Of a stretch of DNA of 31,188 nucleotides, positions 8,319-17,100 are shown piece by piece (within the stretch, counting starts at the first letter, position 1; every line of letters begins with the position of its first letter). The notes below the pieces were generated by a model. The model did no database searches. It saw only the letters and a program-made list of their open reading frames with translations, and was not told the DNA's origin. This DNA comes from an uncultured Bacteroidales bacterium (GTDB lineage Bacteria > Bacteroidota > Bacteroidia > Bacteroidales > Muribaculaceae), in contig CATZGB010000034.1 of NCBI GenBank assembly GCA_958418815.1, positions 1 through 31,188 of the forward strand, given 5' to 3'. The translations under genes were made by a program, and so were the position numbers.

Positions 8319-8349
8319 GAAACATTTCGTGAAAAAGGCGTTATATTTG
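8316..8349 (+). promoter_or_regulatory. Promoter of the glycoside hydrolase gene
   Basis: TATATTTG (8342-8349) is a full match to the -7 consensus TAnnTTTG. ATTG (8316-8319) lies 22 nt upstream as a -33 candidate. The predicted transcript begins near 8356, leaving a leader of about 80 nt before the ATG at 8438. Confidence 0.65.
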
Positions 8350-8381
8350 TAGACTGAAACAATGCCCGTGTGTGTCATCTG

Positions 8382-8400
8382 CCCCTGAAGGGGGTCTTTT
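8382..8400 (+). other. Short terminator-like hairpin in the glycoside hydrolase leader
   Basis: CCCC-TGAA-GGGG (8382-8393) is a tight tetraloop hairpin followed closely by TCTTTT (8395-8400). It lies between the predicted transcription start and the ATG at 8438. It could attenuate transcription, but the stem is only 4 bp and may be chance. Confidence 0.3.
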
Positions 8401-8437
8401 CACCTTTCGCAGAGTTGTTTCGCAAGCGACATTCAAC

Positions 8438-10858
8438 ATGATTCCCAGTCTTCACAATATGCTCCACAAATCAGGACTCCACAACGCTTTACATACCCAT
8501 GCCTCTCTCTTGACCCGTGTCTCCCTGGCCGTGGCCCTGCAGGCCGCCTGCCCCTGCGGAATATCCGCCAAGAAGAAGGCCAAGGCCCTCCCTGAGGAGG
8601 CTCCCGTGGCGGTGGCGATGGACGGACTGATACTGGAGACCCCGGCATACCGCTGGGTGGCCGACACGATTTTCCAGGGCCCCTTCAAGGCGTACGCCCC
8701 CGACGACCATTCCATCATCTCTGACTACTCGGCGGCCCCGGGCTACTTCATGCCCGTGGAGAAGGAGTGGCACCTGACCAACGACATCTCGGCCTATCCC
8801 CGCTTCTCCTCATCCAACACCCTCCACAACGCGATATTCAACATGGGCCTCGACGAGATGGTAAACGCCGTCGAGCCTGACTCGACCCTGCGCACCGGAA
8901 AGGAATGGCCCGGAGTCTGGACCCGCGATGTCAGCTACTCCATCATCCTGTCGATGGCGATGCTGCAGCCCGAGGTGTCGCGCATATCGCTCGAACACAA
9001 GATTTCACCCCAAGGCACCATCATACAGGACACCGGCTCGGGTGGCGCGTGGCCCGTCAGCTCCGACAGGCAGATCTGGGGAATCGCGGCATTCGAGGTC
9101 TACAAGGCCACGGGCGACAAGAACTGGCTCCGACGCGTCTACCCCATCATAAAGAAATCTCTCGAGGATGACTACGCGACGATATACGACCAGGAGACCG
9201 GACTGGTGCGCGGCGAGACATCTTTCATCGACTGGCGCGAGCAGAGCTACCCCAAGTGGATGCAAACCGCCGACATATACCGGAGCGAGGCGCTCGGCAC
9301 ATCGGTGGTGCATGCGCAGGCCTGGAAGACCCTCTCGGAGATGGCCGCCATACTGGGCGACAACGGCGACGCGCGCACCTACGCCGCGCGTGCCGAAAAG
9401 ATGGCCCAGGCCATCAACGATGAGCTGTGGCTCAACGACAAGGGCTACTACGGGATGTATCTCTATGGCCGCGACAACCTCATCATGAACCCGCGGGCCG
9501 AGACCCTCGGCGAGTCGCTGGCGATTCTCTATGACGTGGCCTCGCCCGAACGCGCCAAGCTGATCACCGAGAAGAACCCCGTCACCCCCTACGGCCCGGC
9601 AATCTTCTTCCCGCAGATCGCCGACATGCCTTCATACCACAACAACGCCCTCTGGCCTTTCGTCGCCTCTTACTGGACGCTGGCCAACGCCAAGGCGGCA
9701 AATTCGCGCGGCGTGATGCTCGGCCTGGGGTCGGTGTTCCGCCCGGCGGCCCTCTTCGCCACAAACAAGGAGAATTTCAACCTCGACAACGGCGACATCA
9801 CCACCGAACTCAATTCCTCCAACATGCTGTGGTCGCTCTCGGGCAACCTCGCGCTGACGATGAAGATGCTCTTCGGCATCACCCCCGAGACCGACGGGCT
9901 GTCGTTCAAGCCGTTCATCCCCAAGGAACTCGACGACCGCAGGTCGCTCAAGGGGCTGCGCTACCGCGACATGACCCTCGACATCACCATCGAGGGCTAC
10001 GGCAACCGCATCTCGAAATTCTTCCTCAACGGCAAGAGCCACGTGCCGTTCATCCCCGCCGACCTCAAGGGGCAGCAGCAGGTGAAAATCGTGATGGACA
10101 ACAACACCCCGCAGCCCATAAAGGTCAACGAGACCGCCAACGTGAAGGCCCCGCTGACCCCGGTGGCATGGCTGACCTACGACCCCTCGGTGCCCAGCAG
10201 CCGCGAGAACGCCCCCAGGCTCAACCTGCTGCAATGGCAGCCCATCGAGTACATCGACCACTACATCGTCCTCAGGGACGGCAAACAGGTCGCGATGACC
10301 AACGAGACCTCCTGGAACGCCTCCCTGCCGGGTGAATACCAGGTGATCGGGGTCGACGCCAACGGCGTGGAGTCGTTTGCCTCGGAGCCCCGCTCCAACC
10401 ATCCGGCCATAACCGTGGAGATGCCGGTTGAGACCACCCGCATCAGCTCGGCCGAGGCCTGCAATGTGCCCCGCACATCCCCCAACGGCTACCGTGGCTC
10501 GGGATTCGCCGAAATCGACCACAACACGGCCCCGATACATATCGGTGTCGACATCAAGGAGGGGGGCACATACAGCCTCGACTTCAGATACGCTAACGGC
10601 AACGGCCCGGTCAACACCCTCAACAAATGCGCCATCCGCACCGTCTTGGTCGACAACAACCGCCTCGGCACCGTTGTCTTCCCCCAGCGCGGCGTTGGCA
10701 ACTGGAACGACTGGGGGCAGACCAACTCCCTCCAGGTCAACCTCACCCCGGGCCGCCATGTCATCACCCTGACCTATCTGCCTGAGAATGAGAACATGAA
10801 TTTCTCGACCAACCACGCGCTGGTCGACCGCCTGCAGCTGCGCCGGGTGGCCCCCTGA
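8438..10858 (+). CDS. Secreted (alpha/alpha)6 six-hairpin glycoside hydrolase with FN3-like and CBM6/35-like domains
   Basis: This is an exported carbohydrate-active protein of 806 aa. The N terminus has a hydrophobic stretch (LLTRVSLAVALQAACPCG) consistent with a signal peptide. Residues about 60-480 look like an (alpha/alpha)6-barrel catalytic domain related to amylo-1,6-glucosidase/GH63-type enzymes, with EWPGVWTRDVSYS, DTGSGGAWPVSSDRQIW, FIDWREQSYP and YHNNALWPF as the most motif-like segments. A small beta domain (about 480-560), a fibronectin-III-like domain (about 570-655) and a C-terminal beta-sandwich resembling CBM6/35 (about 660-805, ending in HALVDRLQLRRV) follow. The open frame extends to a GTG at 8372, but the ATG at 8438 places the signal peptide sensibly. 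The substrate is not predictable. There is no SusC/SusD pair nearby, so this is not part of a classical utilisation locus. Confidence 0.85.
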   Translation: MIPSLHNMLHKSGLHNALHTHASLLTRVSLAVALQAACPCGISAKKKAKALPEEAPVAVAMDGLILETPAYRWVADTIFQGPFKAYAPDDHSIISDYSAAPGYFMPVEKEWHLTNDISAYPRFSSSNTLHNAIFNMGLDEMVNAVEPDSTLRTGKEWPGVWTRDVSYSIILSMAMLQPEVSRISLEHKISPQGTIIQDTGSGGAWPVSSDRQIWGIAAFEVYKATGDKNWLRRVYPIIKKSLEDDYATIYDQETGLVRGETSFIDWREQSYPKWMQTADIYRSEALGTSVVHAQAWKTLSEMAAILGDNGDARTYAARAEKMAQAINDELWLNDKGYYGMYLYGRDNLIMNPRAETLGESLAILYDVASPERAKLITEKNPVTPYGPAIFFPQIADMPSYHNNALWPFVASYWTLANAKAANSRGVMLGLGSVFRPAALFATNKENFNLDNGDITTELNSSNMLWSLSGNLALTMKMLFGITPETDGLSFKPFIPKELDDRRSLKGLRYRDMTLDITIEGYGNRISKFFLNGKSHVPFIPADLKGQQQVKIVMDNNTPQPIKVNETANVKAPLTPVAWLTYDPSVPSSRENAPRLNLLQWQPIEYIDHYIVLRDGKQVAMTNETSWNASLPGEYQVIGVDANGVESFASEPRSNHPAITVEMPVETTRISSAEACNVPRTSPNGYRGSGFAEIDHNTAPIHIGVDIKEGGTYSLDFRYANGNGPVNTLNKCAIRTVLVDNNRLGTVVFPQRGVGNWNDWGQTNSLQVNLTPGRHVITLTYLPENENMNFSTNHALVDRLQLRRVAP

Positions 10859-10885
10859 CACCGGATTGCCGTGGATGGTCACAGC

Positions 10886-10897
10886 GCCGTCGACGGC
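10886..10897. repeat. 12-bp perfect palindrome after the glycoside hydrolase gene
   Basis: GCCGTCGACGGC lies 28 nt after the stop codon. It has no loop and no T-run, so it is unlikely to be a terminator. The rest of the 226-bp gap before the tRNA genes holds only the tRNA promoter. Confidence 0.4.
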
Positions 10898-10979
10898 CCT
10901 TAAGCTCCCCTGATGGCCATCTCAGCCAGCAACCTGTGAACATCCTGCGCGAAAAATCAAAAAATAATTGCATAAAAAG

Positions 10980-11010
10980 TTGCGAGATTGAAATAAATAG
11001 CGTAATTTTG
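10980..11010 (+). promoter_or_regulatory. Promoter of the tRNA-Asn pair
   Basis: TTG (10980-10982), 20 nt of spacer and TAATTTTG (11003-11010) match the Bacteroidota -33/-7 pattern. The surrounding 60 bp are AT-rich, in contrast to the GC-rich neighbourhood. Transcription would start about 70 nt before the first tRNA. Confidence 0.7.
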
Positions 11011-11084
11011 CAACGCAAAAGCCCGGAGGGGCCGTTTATGCATTCTCCATCACAGCGCCAGCGCGTCTGTCGGGGAAGAAACAA

Positions 11085-11158
11085 GCTTCAGTAGCTCAGT
11101 TGGTTAGAGCACCTGACTGTTAATCAGGGGGTCGTTGGTTCAAGCCCATCCTGAAGCG
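11085..11158 (+). tRNA. tRNA-Asn (anticodon GUU), copy 1
   Basis: The cloverleaf is complete. The acceptor pairs GCTTCAG with CTGAAGC, the D-arm is GCTC/GAGC with an AGTTGGTTA loop, the anticodon stem CCTGA/TCAGG encloses CTGTTAA (anticodon GTT), and the T-loop is TTCAAGC. The T-stem has one T-T mismatch. The discriminator base is G, as expected for tRNA-Asn, and CCA is not encoded. Confidence 0.95.
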
Positions 11159-11252
11159 CAATAAGACAATTTTACAGCATATACCGCCGCGACAGCTTCA
11201 CGCCGAGCGGCACCCCGCCGCCTCCGGCCCCACAGGCCAAGGCAGCGAAAAT

Positions 11253-11326
11253 GCTTCAGTAGCTCAGTTGGTTAGAGCACCTGACTGTTAATCAGGGGGT
11301 CGTTGGTTCAAGCCCATCCTGAAGCG
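11253..11326 (+). tRNA. tRNA-Asn (anticodon GUU), copy 2
   Basis: All 74 nt are identical to the copy at 11085-11158, including the T-stem mismatch. The 94-bp spacer between the two tRNAs has no promoter of its own, so both are probably cut from one precursor. Confidence 0.95.
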
Positions 11327-11332
11327 CCTTTC

Positions 11333-11366
11333 GACGGGCCGCGCTATACAGCGCGGCCCGTCTTGC
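11333..11366 (+). terminator. Terminator of the tRNA-Asn operon
   Basis: GACGGGCCGCGC (11333-11344) pairs perfectly with GCGCGGCCCGTC (11351-11362) around a 6-nt loop, 7 nt after the second tRNA. Only a short T-poor tail (TTGCATT) follows, but stem strength and position make termination likely. Confidence 0.75.
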
Positions 11367-11487
11367 ATTATCCCCCGCCCCCTATCCTCTGTCTCAATCT
11401 ACGGATGGTTGGGAATCGGCTCACAGATTTCACAGATTACACAGAGGCCATCCGGATGGCAGCACCTCTCCTTCACAAGGCCACATA

Positions 11488-11590
11488 TATAAAAGATTCT
11501 TTCAGAATCTCACGCCTGACGCGGTTACCGGGGGTTACCGGCCTAAAGGCCGCCAACCCCCGGCTAATAGTTAATGAATCCTACGGATTC
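11488..11590. repeat. 103-bp three-hairpin repeat element, copy A
   Basis: About 98 of 103 bases match 30493-30595, in the same orientation. Three stem-loops are visible. AGATTCT-TTC-AGAATCT is at 11494-11510. CCGGGGGTT (11528-11536) pairs with AACCCCCGG (11555-11563) around an inner CGGCC-TAAA-GGCCG hairpin. GAATCC-TAC-GGATTC is at 11576-11590. The base differences between copies mainly avoid the stems, which suggests the structure matters. I do not recognise a named family. Confidence 0.85.
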
Positions 11591-11706
11591 TCCGTCCGGC
11601 TGTTTAAATCCGTGTCATCAATCTCAATCACAGAAATCTGTTTCATCCGTGAAATCTATTTCAATCTGTGGAATCCGTTTCAATCCGTGGAATCTGTGGA
11701 ATCTGC

Positions 11707-11774
11707 GAGCCTCCCAGGGAGCGAAGCGACCCATATTATCTGCGATTAATCTGCGTATCTGCGGAATCTGCGTG
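11707..11774. repeat. Single diverged copy of the 64-bp GAGCCTCC...GCGAAGCGACCC unit
   Basis: This contains GAGCCTCCCAGGGAGCGAAG and CGACCCATATTATCTGCG, then AATCTGCGTATCTGCGGAAT and CTGC. The same order occurs in the three tandem units at 30763-30954, with a few substitutions and a short insertion. Confidence 0.75.
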
Positions 11775-11902
11775 AGACCTTTTTGTTGATTAGGCCGTCA
11801 GACCAGGGCCGTCAAGCAAGCAGGTAAAAACTCACGCAGATTACGCAGATTCGCGGATTTTCGCGGATAATATGGATGAAATGGGATTGCTGGGGATAGG
11901 GG

Positions 11903-14191
11903 TCAGAAGGGGTAGCCGATGGCCAGGTGGAAGGCCAGGGAGTTCTTGAAGGATGTCATGTTGTAGTAGCCGCTCTTGCCGGTGTCGTAGGGGGCGTGGA
12001 TGCCGATGCCGAGGTCGGCGCGCAGCACCAGCATCGAGATGTCGAAGCGGAGGCCCACACCGGTGCCGAGGGCGATGTCCTTCAGGAATGTGGAGGCTTT
12101 AAGTTCTCCGCCGGGACGCAGGGGGTCTTTCTTGAGGAGCCACACATTGCCGGCATCAATGAACACCGCGCCGTGGAGCGGCCCCACGATGGGGAAACGG
12201 TATTCGGTGTTAAGCTCGAACTTGAATGTACCCGTCTGGTCGAAATATCCGTTGCGCTGGTCGGCGGGGGCGCGGTATGAACCCGGGCCAAGCTCGCGGG
12301 CCGTCCAGGCACGGATGGAGTTGGCGCCGCCGACATAGAACTGCTCGGCGTATGGCACCTGCGACGAATTGCCGTAGGCCCACGCGGCTCCGAGGGCCAC
12401 ACGGCTTACCAACCAGTTGTCGCCCCACAGCCGGCGGCCATAGACCGCCTGGGTCGTGCCCTTGACAAACTGCGAGAAGGGGGTGCCAAACAGTTTCTTC
12501 TCCCCTTTCACCCCACACAGCTCATAGATCGACCAGAAGAGGTTGCCCGCCTCCTGGGCTGTGAAGGTCCAGTTGAAAGTGTTGTCAGGCCCGTAATTGC
12601 GGTCGTAGGTGTAGGTGTAAGAGAGCTGGGGTATGTACTGGCTCATGAAGCTGAGGGCGATGGCCGGGTTCATCGAGATGATGGAGTCAAACTCGGCGGT
12701 GGTCTTCATCAGCTTGGTGTAGGTGAGCTTGAATGGGGTCAGGGTGTGGGAGGAGTAGCGCGACGACTGCCAGTCGTAGCTGAACGACAGGTTGAACTGC
12801 GCCATCTTGAAGTAATGGGGACGGTTGAGGATGTCGGCGTTGAGCGAGAAGCGCGTCCAGTTGAGGTTGCGGTTGCGCCGCTTGATGAAACCAGGGGCGA
12901 GCATACGCGGCACCGACAGGGTGGCCGTCACGCCGACCTCATAGGAGTTGAACAGCGACGAGGAGCCTGTGCCGGTCTGCCACTCGTAGTTGCCCGTCAG
13001 CGTGACCCCGAACTGCTCGCCTCCTCCGAAGAGGTTGCGGTTGGTGATGCCGATCTCTGCTCCCGGGCCGATGTAGCTGTTTGACTTCGAGCTGGCGTTA
13101 AGCTCGACAGAGAACTCCAGGGGGGTGTCAAACGTGCATCCTATCTCCACGTCGAGTGTCGGCTCGGTGGCCGCAGTGTCGGGCAGCACCTCGATGTTGA
13201 TGGCGTTGAATATCCCCAGGCGCGAGAGGCGCGTCTGGGTGGAGTTCATCTGGCGGACGGTGAAGTAGCGTCCGCTGCGCATGGTCACACACTCGGGCAT
13301 CAGGGCCTTGCGGAACCGCGACGGCCGCATCTGTATCAGAGTGCCGCGCGAGGTCTGCGTCGTGTCGGGAGTCCCTCCCCCCTGGTTGCGGAAGAGATAC
13401 ATCGTGACCTTTCCGGTCTTGTATCGTTTCACCATATCGGAGGGGATGTTGGAGGCCAGCACCATCCTCAGGGCTATCTTCATCGGCTCCTGGATGGAGT
13501 CGGCGAGATACTCGATGAAATCGGGGCGGAAATAGTAGTACCCCCTGTTTCGCAGGGCGTTGGCGATGCGTGTGCGCGACACCGACAGGGAGTCGACACA
13601 ATAACGCGACCCGACCTTGAGGTAACTGTCGCGGGCCACCACGGAGTCAATCAGATGGTTAAGCACGCAGGTGTCGGGGAGGGTCTCGATTTCGCTGAGC
13701 GTGTAGGCCGGCCCTGTGGAGACCTCATAGAGAATCTTTGCCTTCTTGGGGTTCTTCCCCTGCACAAGCTCATACGAGGCCCCTCCGCGGAAATACCCGT
13801 TGTTGTCGAGAATCTCGTCGAGCATCTTCACCCTCGCCTCGGGACGGACATCGCTGACCAGCACCGGCTCGGTGGCCAGGCGGTCGTAGAGCCAGTGTTT
13901 CAGCCCCTTGCCCGGGTCGTCCCAGTTGTTCCAGACCCACAGCCCTACGGGGAATGGCCATCTGAGCGACGGTGAGCCGAATATGGCGTTGTTGGGCGCG
14001 ACGCTGACCGCCTTGGTCAGCTCAGAGCCTACCGCCTCGGGCACCTTCTGCCCGGTCTCGGGCGTCACCTCGATTTTCTTCAGCCCCGTGTAGAGCATCT
14101 CGCCGTCGGGAATCCGCTTGGTCGTGGAGCAGGAGGCCAGCATCACGGCTGCGGCCGACAGGGTCAGAATCCTGGCTATAAACTTCTTCAT
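11903..14191 (-). CDS. tamL: TamA-type outer-membrane Omp85 protein of the lipidated TamL form
   Basis: This is an outer-membrane beta-barrel of the BamA/TamA superfamily that works with TamB in envelope assembly or lipid homeostasis. A lipoprotein signal peptide with lipobox LASC makes Cys21 the lipidation site; lipidation is the feature that separates Bacteroidota TamL from proteobacterial TamA. POTRA-like segments occupy about 30-350. The barrel spans about 355-762 and ends in LAIGYPF, with the usual terminal aromatic residue. IRAW (626-629), followed by RELGPG, sits where the conserved barrel-loop VRGF/Y motif is expected, in a variant form. At 762 aa it is of normal length for TamL. Its ATG overlaps the tamB stop as ATGA, which indicates translational coupling. 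No clear terminator follows. Confidence 0.93.
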   Translation of the reverse strand: MKKFIARILTLSAAAVMLASCSTTKRIPDGEMLYTGLKKIEVTPETGQKVPEAVGSELTKAVSVAPNNAIFGSPSLRWPFPVGLWVWNNWDDPGKGLKHWLYDRLATEPVLVSDVRPEARVKMLDEILDNNGYFRGGASYELVQGKNPKKAKILYEVSTGPAYTLSEIETLPDTCVLNHLIDSVVARDSYLKVGSRYCVDSLSVSRTRIANALRNRGYYYFRPDFIEYLADSIQEPMKIALRMVLASNIPSDMVKRYKTGKVTMYLFRNQGGGTPDTTQTSRGTLIQMRPSRFRKALMPECVTMRSGRYFTVRQMNSTQTRLSRLGIFNAINIEVLPDTAATEPTLDVEIGCTFDTPLEFSVELNASSKSNSYIGPGAEIGITNRNLFGGGEQFGVTLTGNYEWQTGTGSSSLFNSYEVGVTATLSVPRMLAPGFIKRRNRNLNWTRFSLNADILNRPHYFKMAQFNLSFSYDWQSSRYSSHTLTPFKLTYTKLMKTTAEFDSIISMNPAIALSFMSQYIPQLSYTYTYDRNYGPDNTFNWTFTAQEAGNLFWSIYELCGVKGEKKLFGTPFSQFVKGTTQAVYGRRLWGDNWLVSRVALGAAWAYGNSSQVPYAEQFYVGGANSIRAWTARELGPGSYRAPADQRNGYFDQTGTFKFELNTEYRFPIVGPLHGAVFIDAGNVWLLKKDPLRPGGELKASTFLKDIALGTGVGLRFDISMLVLRADLGIGIHAPYDTGKSGYYNMTSFKNSLAFHLAIGYPF

Positions 14192-17100
14192 TGTGGTGCC
14201 ACCTCCTTTCTGCGTGGTCTGATCCAGTTGAACAGGTCTTTGAGTGAGCGTAGTTTTTTCTTGTACACGAAACCGACACCGGTCTGGGTGATTTCACCTT
14301 CGAGTATCGACTCATACCCGGTGTGGCGGAAGAGCTTGACATACATCGTCCCGGTCTTGTTGAGCATGTACTCGAATGATATGTCGGCGATGAGGTTCTG
14401 GGCGAAATTCTCGTCGGCGTCGGCGTCTGTCGTGTAGTTGCCCCCCACCACGATCTTGAAGCGGTCGTCGAAGAGCGACTTGCTGACACGGTAGCTGTAA
14501 GACATGGCCGTGGAGTTGACCCCGTCGCGCGTGCGGTCGAGCTGGTCGATGCCGAATGAGATGTCTACCCCCTTGATGGCCGAGGATGCGATGTTGTTGA
14601 GCTGGCTCTCGAGGAACGAGTAGAGCGGGTTGCCCATGGTGGAAGCGGTTGTCCCCGGGCCGGTGTAGCTGCCGTAGAGCAGCAGGTTCATGGCCTGGTT
14701 GGCCCTCTGGTCGGGGCTCATCGACTGCAGCTCGTTCTGCACCGTCAGGTCATCGTTGGTCGACAGGTCGAAAGCCACATTCATGTTCTCGAGCGTCCCG
14801 GTCACAGACAGCCCCACGTCGAATGTCACCATGCGGGAGTTGCCGTCGGTGTTCACATTGGCCTTTATCTCGTCGTAGGCGTTGAGGTTGAGCGTCGGGT
14901 TGAGCATCTGGCCGTTGAAGACCACATAGCTCCCCTCGCGGAAGTTGAACAGCTTCTCCGACAGAATCGGGGGCATGCTGTATCTGACGAATCCCTGGTT
15001 GAGGTCGATGCGCCCGGTGACACGCTCGTCACCGAGGTAGTCAAGCGAGTAGTTGACACGTCCCGAGGCTTGCACCTGGGCGCGGTTCTTGCCGTCGGCC
15101 GAGAGGTCGACCGCGATGGTAGAACCTTGCGATATCTCGAGCGAGGCGTTGAGGTTGAGGGCCATACCCTGGCGCGTGAGGGAGTCGGCGGCGGCCACGG
15201 CAGCCGTGTCGGCGAAGTTGACAAACTTCACCATCTCGGCGTTGCTGCGTGAGGCGATGGCCGACTGCACATCGGGGATGACATACGTAACATTTGTCCC
15301 GGGGAGAATCTTCAGGGCCGCCTGCACGTCGAGGAAGCGGGCCATCGAGCCTTTGACCTTCGCGTCGAGGTCGATGTAAGCCTTGCCGTAGATATCCTGC
15401 CCCTTCTTGCGCTTCGAGCCCACGAGCTGGGTGTTGGAGGCGGCCAGGGCCAGGTCGACCTTCACGTCGGCCAGCGAGGAGATGTCGGCGGTGCCGTTGA
15501 TTGTCAGGGGGTTCTCGTTGACCGCCTTGATGGCGAAATCGTCGAAAGTCACCAGGTTGTCCTTGACCGGGATTTTCTCGGGGGAGAAATCAAACGAAGA
15601 GCCGAGCATTGTCATGTCTACCGCCGTGGAGTCAAACTGCAGCCAGCCGTTGAAAACCGGCTCAGACATCTTGCCCGTGATGTCCATCTCGCCGTTGAGC
15701 ATGCCGCGCAGGCGCGCCGTCCCCTGGGGGAGGAACGGGTTGACCACCGACAGCGGGAAATGTATCATCTTGAAGTCGAGCAGGAAGGGGTTGGCCGCCG
15801 TCGAGTCATTGAGGTTGCCCGACGCGGTGATGGTCTTCACCCCGTCGACCATCAGCGAGGTTGTGGCGCGTATGGTGCCCGAGGCGTTGGTCGAGAGGTC
15901 GAGGTCGAGGTCGAAGTCGCCCACCTTCTCGCGGCCATAATAGAGGTCGGCCAGCGAGACAGTGCCCGTGCCGTCGACAAACTGCTTGCCGTATGTCACG
16001 CTCATGTCAGCCGAGAGGTCACCCTTGATGGGGGGCGCGAAGGGGTTGATGGCCAGCCAGTCCTGCAGCTTGAGGTCGGTGATCTGCAGGCGTATCGCCT
16101 CCTGGGTCGAGTCGGCGTCGGAATGCTCGGTGAAGAGCCTCAGCGACGATGCCTCCCCCTTGAGGTCGACATTGGCGTCGATATGGCCGGTCTTGATATT
16201 GTATGAGATGAAATTGTCACGGTTGATTTCCCAGTCCTTGTAGCCGATGACGGGGTGGTATGGCACGAAGCGCAGGGCGAAAGTGCTGGGCTCGGGCATG
16301 GTGATCACCGAACCGAAGCTGAATCCCGTCTCATCCTGTATGTTCTTCTGGTTGAAGAGGAGGGCGAAATTGTCAAGCCCGACATAACCTTTCGCGTCGA
16401 TGTGGGCAAACTGGTCGAGCGTCCCCGGCTTGTTGTCCACCTTGATGTTGTATAGCATCAGGTTGCCCCTCTGGCGCATGTCGAGGCTTATCGAGTCGAG
16501 ACGCGTCTCCCCGGTGCGGAAACCGTCGAGCCAGGCCGACGCGCTGAGCAGCGAGTCGTTGGCGGCCCTCACCGAAAGGGTGTCGAAGCTGATGTCGCTG
16601 TCGAGCAGGTAGCTCGACAGGATGTTACGCTGGCCGGCGGTGAGGTCGAGGGTGAATGGCGGCAGCGCCATCTGCAGGGAGTCGACAGCCAGCTGGCGGC
16701 GCGCCACCGAGCGGTCGATGACGGCTGTGGCGGCAGTCATGCGGGCCATGATGGTGTCAAGTCCGGCCGGTGTGAACGCCCTGAGCCTCATGTCGCCGTT
16801 GTCGACATCGAGCAATGTGCGGGCCGAGTCGGTGGCCACCCGGGCCTGTATGCCGGAGGCGTTGACCGTCCCTCCGGCCATTCGCCAGTAGAGATGGCTT
16901 ATGTCGAGGTCGGCGTCGACCGACATCGGCACGGTCGTGGTAACCTTCCGGTGCCCCACACGCGTCACCCGGGTCTTGGGGAGGGTGAAGGCGGCGTCGC
17001 CTGTCATCGCCACAGAACCTTGCGCGATGGAGTCGGAGAGCCTCAGCGTCTGCAGGTCGATGTTCCTGACATCGCCGTCGAAATGCCATCTGAGGGTGTC

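Larger units (their letters stand above)
11401..11876. repeat. Gene-free region of AATCTGTG/AATCTGCG/AATCCGTG-type short repeats
   Basis: The space between the tRNA terminator and tamL contains many loosely periodic copies of AATC-C/T-G-C/T-G-G/T units. They point leftward at 11420-11446 (CACAGATT forms), rightward at about 11606-11775, and leftward again at 11831-11866 (CGCAGATT forms). Embedded are the 103-bp hairpin element (11488-11590) and one diverged copy of the 64-bp unit (from 11707). The predicted peptides here are frame-shifted readings of repeats, so I see no gene. Confidence 0.75.

Noticed and set aside
9632..10882. Long antisense open frame (416 codons) opposite the glycoside hydrolase
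   Set aside because: GC-rich codon use creates long shadow frames. The product is low-complexity (rich in V, G, E, H) without motifs, while the sense gene is clearly real.
11303..11749. Open frame of 148 codons after the tRNA genes
   Set aside because: It begins inside the second tRNA and runs through the tRNA terminator and hairpin repeats, so it is not credible as a gene.
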